Assembly: GCA_002418885.1 (NCBI GenBank)
Contig: DIEZ01000066.1
Location: forward strand, 1 to 47,064
Length of the DNA stretch: 47,064 bases
DNA from: Syntrophaceae bacterium UBA5761
GTDB lineage: Bacteria > Desulfobacterota > Syntrophia > Syntrophales > UBA4778
Direction of reading: 5' to 3'
Shown piece after piece: positions 40,940-47,064 of this stretch. Each line of letters opens with the position of its first letter. The first letter of the stretch is position 1. The notes below the pieces were generated by a model. It was not told where the DNA came from and did not search any database. It worked only from the letters and a program-made list of their open reading frames with translations. The translations under genes were made by a program, and so were the position numbers.

Positions 40940-41866
40940 ATGTGGACCAGATCAAGATTCGTGAATGAGTACGTCCCTGGCCTCTTCGCTCTCGCCGTTG
41001 ATTCCTACATCAGCAAGCGCGCCAAGAGCATGTGGCCGAACCTCGTAACCGTCAAATCCAGCAAGAAGAAGAAGGAAGAGGACGCGATTCGCTCCGGCCT
41101 CGGCCTCCCGGTCAAGAAGGGTGAAGGCGCAGCCGTGACCTACGACACGCAGATCGCGGGTGCAAAGCAGGCGTGGGTGCATGATGTGTATGCGCTGGCC
41201 GTGCGGATCACCGAAGAGGCAATCGAAGACAACCTCTATGAACTCAACGGCGGCGGCAACGCCGAGGACCTGTCGGATCAGTTCAAGGACCTCGGGGAAA
41301 GCCTCGAAGAGAACATCGAGGTTTACATGGCGCGGTTCTTCAACAGCGGAACGGCCACGACCTACCACACCACCCGCGACGGAAAGGCACTGTTCGCCAC
41401 GGACCATGCACGGCTGGACGCCTCGACCTTCTCCAACAAGTCCACCGCCACGGACCTGACCTACACGTCTTTCTGGGCGGCCCTCATCGCTGCGGAGAAT
41501 CAGTATAACCACCGTCAGATGAAAATCAAGAAGACGGTAAACAAGCTGTGGGTTCCCCCGCAGTTGGAACAGAAGGCCCGCGAGATCATCTTCTCGCCTG
41601 ACAAGCCCGACACGGCCAACCGTGCCATCAACGCCTATGCCAGCTCCGGCAGGTCCATCAAGATCAATTCCTGGGCTCACATGACGGACGTTGATTCCTG
41701 GGTGCTTCAGATGGAAGGGCGCGGGATCATCTACTTCTGGCGCCGCAAGACCCGGTTTGCCCGCGAGAAGGATTTCCAGACGGGCGACCTGATGGCGAAG
41801 GGCGATCAGCGATTCAGTGCTGAGATTGCCGATGAACGCGACTTTTACGGAGTTATTCCCGCATAA
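40940..41866 (+). CDS. Major capsid protein
   Basis: 308 residues, ribosome site aaaggagg. KQAWVHDVYALAVRITEEA, IEVYMARFFNSGTATTYHT, GKALFATDHARLDASTFSN and LWVPPQLEQKAREIIFSPD are the kind of E-loop, P-domain and A-domain strings seen in HK97-fold coats of Mu-like/podoviral type. Position after scaffold and decoration genes agrees. No cleaved delta domain or protease is apparent, consistent with a separate scaffold. Confidence 0.85.
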   Translation: MWTRSRFVNEYVPGLFALAVDSYISKRAKSMWPNLVTVKSSKKKKEEDAIRSGLGLPVKKGEGAAVTYDTQIAGAKQAWVHDVYALAVRITEEAIEDNLYELNGGGNAEDLSDQFKDLGESLEENIEVYMARFFNSGTATTYHTTRDGKALFATDHARLDASTFSNKSTATDLTYTSFWAALIAAENQYNHRQMKIKKTVNKLWVPPQLEQKAREIIFSPDKPDTANRAINAYASSGRSIKINSWAHMTDVDSWVLQMEGRGIIYFWRRKTRFAREKDFQTGDLMAKGDQRFSAEIADERDFYGVIPA

Positions 41867-41878
41867 GGAGGTTCCAAC

Positions 41879-42817
41879 ATGGCTCTTACCGATATTCAAA
41901 TCGGTGCTTGGAACGTCCTCGGCGGGGCGGGATATTCACCGATGTCAACCGGGAATGCGTACTTCGTTCACTCGGGTACGGGTTCGGACAATAACGACGG
42001 CAAGTCCAAGGAAAGCCCCCTGGCTACCCTGGACCGTGCCCTTGCCCTCTGCACGGCAAGCCATGACGATGTGATTTACCTCATGGCCCACCATGCGGAG
42101 ACGATTACCGGAGCTGGCGGAATCACCATCGATAAGATCGGGGTGAGGATCGTCGGCCTTGGGCGCTACGATGCCAGGCCTGCCTTCCTGATGGACGGCG
42201 GGACGGCTGTTACGATGCTGGTCACGGCGGCCAACTGCAGCATTGAAAACTGCATCTTCAGGGCAGGCCACGCCAACATCGTCGTTTTCGGGACCGTCAC
42301 GGCCAAGGGGTTCCGGATGATGAACTGTCATTTCGAGGACAACACGACCGCCGAGAACTGGCTGTGCGGCCCGAGCATCGGAGCGGCGGACAATGATGCG
42401 GACGGGTTCGAGTTCATCGGATGCACCTGGAACAGCGTTACGGCTGCCAACAGCGTCATCACGATCAACACGAATCAGAACGACATCAAGATCATGGGCA
42501 ATGTCATTTGCTGCGATCTCTCCGTGACCCCGTTCTCGGCAATCTATGCGCCGAATACGGAAGTCATGAAGAACATCCTCGTAGCAGACAACGTGATCCG
42601 CAACGAGCATGACGGCGACAATACCCCGACCATCTCCATCGCAAACACTGCCTCTACCGGGTCGATTGTCCGCAACCTCGTGGGCGGTCAGGATCATGCT
42701 GGCGATACTGCGATCCTGGCAGGCGCGGCTGGTCTGTTTGTGGCAGAGAATTACAAGTCCGGCATACTCGGGACGTACTCCGGGATTCTGTATCCGGGTG
42801 CCGACGCAATCGATTAA
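41879..42817 (+). CDS. Beta-helix virion protein next to capsid
   Basis: 312 residues, strong site aaggaggttccaacATG. GNAYFVHSGTGSDNNDGKS and SPLATLDRALALCTASHDDV are the start of a DUF1565-like beta-helix, followed by coils such as NCSIENCIFRAGHANIVV, FRMMNCHFEDNTTAENW and VIRNEHDGDNTPTISIA. No signal peptide. Its place just after the major capsid gene suggests a head fibre or decoration, not a tailspike, which is encoded at 6783. Confidence 0.65.
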   Translation: MALTDIQIGAWNVLGGAGYSPMSTGNAYFVHSGTGSDNNDGKSKESPLATLDRALALCTASHDDVIYLMAHHAETITGAGGITIDKIGVRIVGLGRYDARPAFLMDGGTAVTMLVTAANCSIENCIFRAGHANIVVFGTVTAKGFRMMNCHFEDNTTAENWLCGPSIGAADNDADGFEFIGCTWNSVTAANSVITINTNQNDIKIMGNVICCDLSVTPFSAIYAPNTEVMKNILVADNVIRNEHDGDNTPTISIANTASTGSIVRNLVGGQDHAGDTAILAGAAGLFVAENYKSGILGTYSGILYPGADAID

Positions 42818-42847
42818 CCGTTTTCACCTCTCTCTCAACCCCTAGAC

Positions 42848-42883
42848 CTGGGTGGCGGGTCCCCCTCCTGACCCGTCACCCAG
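42848..42883 (+). promoter_or_regulatory. Strong hairpin after the capsid genes
   Basis: CTGGGTGGCGGGT (42848-42860) pairs with ACCCGTCACCCAG (42871-42883), a 13-bp stem with one G-T wobble and a 10-base loop. An A-rich stretch and the next gene follow instead of a U-tract. It may stabilise or process the capsid mRNA, or partially terminate transcription. Confidence 0.6.
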
Positions 42884-42899
42884 ACATAAAAAAGGTGCC

Positions 42900-43448
42900 A
42901 TGAGACAGACGAACCGGGGCGGGGTAGCCGTCATTCACTACGACACGGACTACATGGCAAGGGGCACCCACAAGGGAGCCACGGGGCAGCGGAGCATCGT
43001 CTCTGCCTCCAACCCGTACAAGATCACCCTGGATCACGACGGGTTCGACATCTCCATGCCGACGGAGAACTTCACCGACCCGACGATTGAAATCAACGCC
43101 ATGCTCCTCGATCCGGGCAAAGACTTCAAGTCCTGCGGGGTCATGGCGGGGCTGGCAATCCACAACGACACGGACGGCTCCAACGGGCTCGTGACCGAAG
43201 TTCATGAGGACTACCTGTTCTGTACTCTTTCAGGCGGGGCCCTGGACATCTGGACCAACGGGGATCAGTACAGCATTTACAAGACGGCGGCCTACGGGAC
43301 GAAGATTTCAACGCACCACACGGACAAGCGGTTCGGGCGGAAGGTCACGGGGAAGGATGCTCTTTTCAACGGCCTTCGACCCGAGGACGAGGATCTGGAC
43401 GAATACACGGACAACGTGTTCGGCCCCGGACAACCGGAGAGGACGTAA
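42900..43448 (+). CDS. Head-tail region protein with repeat motif
   Basis: 182 residues from ATG 42900 (MRQTNRGGVAVIHYDTD); ATG 42954 is possible and the longer upstream frame would run through the hairpin. Residues about 70-127 contain FKSCGVMAGLAIHNDTDGSN and GGALDIWTNGDQYSI, a unit shared with the adaptor gene that follows. Acidic C-terminus. Likely a connector or neck protein. Confidence 0.55.
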   Translation: MRQTNRGGVAVIHYDTDYMARGTHKGATGQRSIVSASNPYKITLDHDGFDISMPTENFTDPTIEINAMLLDPGKDFKSCGVMAGLAIHNDTDGSNGLVTEVHEDYLFCTLSGGALDIWTNGDQYSIYKTAAYGTKISTHHTDKRFGRKVTGKDALFNGLRPEDEDLDEYTDNVFGPGQPERT

Positions 43449-43451
43449 TTC

Positions 43452-44585
43452 ATGGCACAAGCATCAGGCAGGTATGACGGAATCCCGCTTTCGGTCCTCG
43501 AAAAGCTGATCGCCTTCGAGCTGGGGGAAGTGATTTCGACAACGGCGATAACCCTGACGAAGTTCCCCAAGTGGCTGATCCGACTGAAATTGAACGAGCG
43601 GCAGAACCAATTTGCCCGGGAATCGAGATGCAACAAGAAATCAGCCCTTATCTGCATGACGGCCGAGCGGTCCCTGTACCGCCTGCCGTCGAACTGCATG
43701 GACGGCGGGCTCATCGCAGCCCGGTACTACACGGACGAGGACGAGTACGAAGACCTCGACCTCCGGGACCAAGCCTTCCTCGATGCCAATTACGAGGGCT
43801 GGAAGGTTGCGGATTCGGCGGACTGCCCGGAGCTGATCTACCCGGACGAGACGGCCGGCAATATCCCCATGATCGGGATCTATCCCAAGCCGGAAAGCTC
43901 GGGGACGCTCTACACCGGGACCTCAGACACGGGCATCTCCATCATCACATCCCTGCCGACGACCCAAACGAACATCACGGGGACCGTGACCAGCGATCAC
44001 GCCTCGACCCTGACGGACAGCGCGACAACGTTCACGAGTTACGGGCTCCTCGCAGGAATGTACGCCCGGAACATCACAGATGGCTCCTACGGCATTATTA
44101 CAACGGTCGGGGCGAACACCCTGGCAATCTCTGCGGGACTCGACGGGGGGACGGCCGACACCTGGACCACAGGCGACCTTTACGCGGTCCTGGCCGGGGA
44201 GTACATGGCCCTGATCGGCTCCCAGCAGGAGCGGTTCATCTTCGGGTATGACTTCGGCTGCCTTGCCGACATCACCGTGCCGGCCGATCACCTGTGGATC
44301 GATTACGTCCCCTATCCGACGCCCTTCAGGTTTGACGAGACGGCGGCCGATTCAAGCCAGGCCAACGCCTATCAGTACCCCGACATCCCCCGTGGATACC
44401 ATCACGCCCTCGTCTTTGGGGTCGTGGCTGATCTTCTGAGGACATTCCGGGAGGGGACCAAGGAGTTTGAGCGGTCCAACACCTACGAGGCCCTCTGGGC
44501 TGCGGAGGTTGCCAAGGCGAAGGCGGCCAAGGCGGCGAGGCCCTACGAAGAGAAACCCACGCAGATCGTGCCGAGGTTCAGGTAA
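43452..44585 (+). CDS. Head-tail adaptor (tail tubular A-like) with inserted domain
   Basis: 377 residues. The N-terminal half is mainly alpha/beta (LTKFPKWLIRLKLNERQNQF, YRLPSNCMDGGLIAARYYT). Residues about 185-247 hold an inserted beta unit (TFTSYGLLAGMYARNITDGS, DTWTTGDLYAV) that also occurs in the preceding protein. The C-terminal helices (GYHHALVFGVVADLLRTFRE, NTYEALWAAEVAKAKAAKAA) are typical of podoviral adaptor rings below the portal. It ends in a TAATG overlap with the nozzle gene. Confidence 0.65.
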   Translation: MAQASGRYDGIPLSVLEKLIAFELGEVISTTAITLTKFPKWLIRLKLNERQNQFARESRCNKKSALICMTAERSLYRLPSNCMDGGLIAARYYTDEDEYEDLDLRDQAFLDANYEGWKVADSADCPELIYPDETAGNIPMIGIYPKPESSGTLYTGTSDTGISIITSLPTTQTNITGTVTSDHASTLTDSATTFTSYGLLAGMYARNITDGSYGIITTVGANTLAISAGLDGGTADTWTTGDLYAVLAGEYMALIGSQQERFIFGYDFGCLADITVPADHLWIDYVPYPTPFRFDETAADSSQANAYQYPDIPRGYHHALVFGVVADLLRTFREGTKEFERSNTYEALWAAEVAKAKAAKAARPYEEKPTQIVPRFR

Positions 44586-46669
44586 TGCCGCAAGCGCACA
44601 AGGAAAAGATATTCTTCCACAAGGGGCTCGGGGCCGATGCCAGGAGCCCTCTCATGGAGCCCGGATACCTTCGGGCGGCCGACGGCTTTGTCATCGACCG
44701 AGACGGGGTGACGAAAACCCTTCCCGCCTATTCTTCGGGAGGCCTGTCTGCCACGATCAGCGCGGCCATGACGCCGGTGAGCGGCCTCTACATCGACCCG
44801 GTCAGCACCTACCTGGCCGTCCTTCAGCTCTACGACCCGGCGGCGGCGGCAAGCAAGCTCTTCTATTCACCGTCTGACTACTCGGCGGCCACCCAGGTCA
44901 GCGCCGGGACGGTTGCTTACGGCTCCCTGGACCTCGGGGCCTGGTGCCCGAACATGGTTCAGAAGTACGGCAACATGTATCACATCTTCGGGACCAACGG
45001 CGGGCACCTGATGATCGAGGCAGCAACCGGGAACATGTTCAACGGCGCCATCAAGAACCCGGCCTCGGCAGTCACGACGGCAGACTCCGGGGACGCCGGG
45101 AACCCCGACGGCGTTTATATTTGCTATGCAAGTTTCCTGATCACCTTCCCTGATGGAATGACCTACGAGACGGGACTTTCCCCCTCAAGTGCCGAAGTGA
45201 CCGTTGTGACGAACAAGATATCGTGGACGGACATCCCGCTTGCGGTATCGAATCAATACCTGAATCTGACCGGGGCCGTCTCGATCAAGCGGAAGCTCTA
45301 CAGGGGCCCGGGAGCAGCCGGGACGCTGGCCGATATTTATTACGTTGCCACGATAGACGATAACACTACGACGACCTACACGGACGACTCCTCCGATGTC
45401 ACCCTGATAGCAAACGGGGTCTGCGATGTGACGGGGTATCAGCCCATCGGGGTATGGTCCACCGGGTACACGCGGACGGTAGCAAACGCCTTCGGATGCT
45501 TCCATTACGGGCGCTTTTATACAACCCCCCTGGGAACGACCTACGGGCACAGGCTTTATTACTCCGAGGCGGCAGGGGGGGATACATCCACCGAGAACGA
45601 GATCATCCTTCCCATCGCCTCGAAGACGGACAACTGGATTGACCTGCGGGTCTGCGCTCCTCACGGCGGGGTTTCGGTCAAGGGCCTTGTGTCCTGGGGA
45701 ACATACCTTTACATCGCAACAAAACAAACCTGGCTCAAGAAATCCGGGGAAGACCCGGACACATGGGCCATGAAGAAGACCTTCGCCCTCCACGGCGTTG
45801 CGGCCTCCGCGACGATCTGCTTCTCTGAAGAGGCAGGCGGGATGGTCTATCTCACCCAGGACCACTCCGGGCGCCTCGGGGTTGCCAGCTTCAACGGGGA
45901 TTCCTCGCAGCTCCTCGCGTCCCCGAAGCTCGACAAGATCCTGAACGAGAACGAAACATCGGCAAACGACATTGATCTTACCTACACCAGCGCCGTCAAG
46001 ATCGGGCCTTATTACATCCTGCAGCTTGCCTACAACGTGGGCGGGACGATCAAGGCGGGATACCTGAATTACATCCTGGACTTCTCCCGATTTCCCGATG
46101 TCCGGGTCACGAAGAGCCTCAAGCGAAGGAGCCTGACGGCCTGGGGGGACTCGGCGGGAACCTGCCATTGCTATTTCCCCTGGTCTGATCAGCGGTATTT
46201 TACCCTTCACGAGGCGGTAAGCGTTAGCGGGACCGTGACGCTCCGGGGCTTTCCATCGACCCTGTACCCCCTGACCTGCGACACCTCGACGTATATCAGC
46301 ACGGCGGCGAAGCTCTGGACGCACGACCTATGCGGCGGCGCCGAGAACATCACCCGGAAGAAGCGTCTGAAAAAGCTCAAATACTCACTTTACCACGCCG
46401 GGGACGATGCGACGACCTATCCCCCGCAGGTCACGCTGTACGTTGACGGGATTGCAACGTCGATCACCATGGACGCCTTCGGGGACGCGGAGGCCAATGG
46501 ACTCGACGGCGGCGGCTCTTCGTACAAGGAATCGTATCGGGAGCTTTCGCTTCCCCACGGGATTGAGTGCTACACCTACTCGCTTTCAATTGCCCCTCAG
46601 TCTTCGGAGATGTGCACGGGGCTGGAAATTTACTCCCCCTGGGAGATGGATCTGGAAATTCTTGATTAA
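44585..46669 (+). CDS. Tail nozzle / tubular B-like protein
   Basis: 694 residues, ATG coupled as TAATG. Begins with KIFFHKGLGADARSPLMEPG and ADGFVIDRDGVTKTLPA, the layout of podoviral nozzle proteins (P22 gp10 or T7 gp12 class). The body is beta-rich and propeller-like: CFHYGRFYTTPLGTTYGHRL, VKGLVSWGTYLYIATKQTW, MVYLTQDHSGRLGVASFNG. The C-terminus is beta-rich. It should form the lower tail tube to which the spike attaches. No enzymatic motif. Confidence 0.7.
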   Translation: MPQAHKEKIFFHKGLGADARSPLMEPGYLRAADGFVIDRDGVTKTLPAYSSGGLSATISAAMTPVSGLYIDPVSTYLAVLQLYDPAAAASKLFYSPSDYSAATQVSAGTVAYGSLDLGAWCPNMVQKYGNMYHIFGTNGGHLMIEAATGNMFNGAIKNPASAVTTADSGDAGNPDGVYICYASFLITFPDGMTYETGLSPSSAEVTVVTNKISWTDIPLAVSNQYLNLTGAVSIKRKLYRGPGAAGTLADIYYVATIDDNTTTTYTDDSSDVTLIANGVCDVTGYQPIGVWSTGYTRTVANAFGCFHYGRFYTTPLGTTYGHRLYYSEAAGGDTSTENEIILPIASKTDNWIDLRVCAPHGGVSVKGLVSWGTYLYIATKQTWLKKSGEDPDTWAMKKTFALHGVAASATICFSEEAGGMVYLTQDHSGRLGVASFNGDSSQLLASPKLDKILNENETSANDIDLTYTSAVKIGPYYILQLAYNVGGTIKAGYLNYILDFSRFPDVRVTKSLKRRSLTAWGDSAGTCHCYFPWSDQRYFTLHEAVSVSGTVTLRGFPSTLYPLTCDTSTYISTAAKLWTHDLCGGAENITRKKRLKKLKYSLYHAGDDATTYPPQVTLYVDGIATSITMDAFGDAEANGLDGGGSSYKESYRELSLPHGIECYTYSLSIAPQSSEMCTGLEIYSPWEMDLEILD

Positions 46670-46683
46670 GGGAGGCTTGAGCC

Positions 46684-47064
46684 ATGGGATTTTTTGACAG
46701 CATCGCGGACATTATTCCGGGAGCAGTATCGGGACTGGGAGACATCCTCGAATGGGGCGGTGAGCGAACCGGGATCAAGCCGCTGGAAAACCTGGGAGAA
46801 GGTACTCACAACTTCATGAACACCACGGGGGGAAGGACGCTGGCAAACCTTGCGGCGGCTGTCGCGGCCCCCTACGCCATGCCCTATCTTGCCAGCTACC
46901 TCCCGGCAAGCTGGGCAAGCTCTCTCCCCGCATGGATGACCGGCACCACGGCGGCAGCGGAGGGGGCCGGGGCGGCCGGGGCCTCCGGCAGCATCATTCC
47001 CTCTCTGACCGAAGGCGCGGGCGGGCTGGCCGTGAACATGCCCGGCGGGGCGACGGCTCTGACC
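46684..47064 (+). CDS. DNA-ejection protein, N-terminal part (continues at window start)
   Basis: 127 codons from ATG 46684 (gggaggcttgagccATG) open to the end of the window. Begins MGFFDSIADIIPGAVSGLGD and has a hydrophobic segment (TLANLAAAVAAPYAMPYLAS), then glycine-rich repeats. SLTEGAGGLAVNMPGG here reappears as AVTEGTEGLAVNTPGG in the part at 1-762, so the gene has an internal repeat at the junction. Three final codons equal the first three of the window. Confidence 0.65.
   Translation, partial: MGFFDSIADIIPGAVSGLGDILEWGGERTGIKPLENLGEGTHNFMNTTGGRTLANLAAAVAAPYAMPYLASYLPASWASSLPAWMTGTTAAAEGAGAAGASGSIIPSLTEGAGGLAVNMPGGATALT

Noticed and set aside
45185..46324. 379-codon minus-strand frame opposite the tail nozzle gene
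   Set aside because: Antisense shadow in a GC-rich gene, without a ribosome site or recognisable motifs.

Overview
This window looks like the complete genome of a short-tailed (podovirus-like) dsDNA phage, apparently opened inside a gene. The last 127 codons (46684-47064) read in frame into the open frame at base 1, and both ends carry the same nine bases (gctctgacc), so the molecule is probably circular or circularly permuted. A Gram-negative host is likely: there is a nested inner/outer-membrane spanin pair, several Sec-type signal peptides and lipobox-like sequences. I see no tape-measure gene, major tail tube protein, integrase, rRNA or convincing tRNA. I cannot name the host. Gene order and protein types suggest an uncultivated phage.

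Layout. (A) 46684-47064 plus 1-9131, rightward: DNA-ejection/internal virion proteins, including one of about 1,519 residues, then a small fibre protein and a beta-helix tailspike. (B) 9281-18216, leftward: an early operon of many small genes around a recombination/repair set made of a UvrD/PcrA-like helicase, an SMC/Rad50-like ATPase split over two genes, and an uncharacterised candidate annealing protein. (C) 18217-18586: a divergent control region with two near-identical inverted operator/promoter boxes and a possibly leaderless repressor. (D) 18587-24345, rightward: regulators, an MmcB-like nuclease, an orphan C5-methyltransferase tail, an HNH (NinG-like) protein, a DNA methyltransferase, a lambda-O-like initiator with iteron-like repeats inside it, and a DnaC-like helicase loader. 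(E) 24471-27029: small and large terminase subunits and a zinc-ribbon protein. (F) 27045-31920: a group of large accessory proteins, three of them with signal peptides. (G) 31917-35667: an extended lysis region with a SleB-like endolysin, holin candidates and Rz/Rz1-type spanins. (H) 35670-46669: portal, scaffold, decoration protein, major capsid protein, adaptor and tail nozzle.

The genes work together as follows. The divergent switch in C selects between the leftward recombination operon and the rightward regulation/replication operon. The O-like initiator and DnaC-like loader probably start replication at the repeats inside the initiator gene. Terminase packages DNA through the portal into heads built by scaffold and capsid proteins. 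The ejection proteins and tailspike act at infection. Endolysin, holin and spanins open the cell. Translational coupling is pervasive: many neighbours share ATGA, TGATG, GTGA or TAATG junctions, and this fixes most of the starts chosen here, including those of several genes under 60 codons.

All function calls come from reading translations and motifs by eye; no database search was possible.
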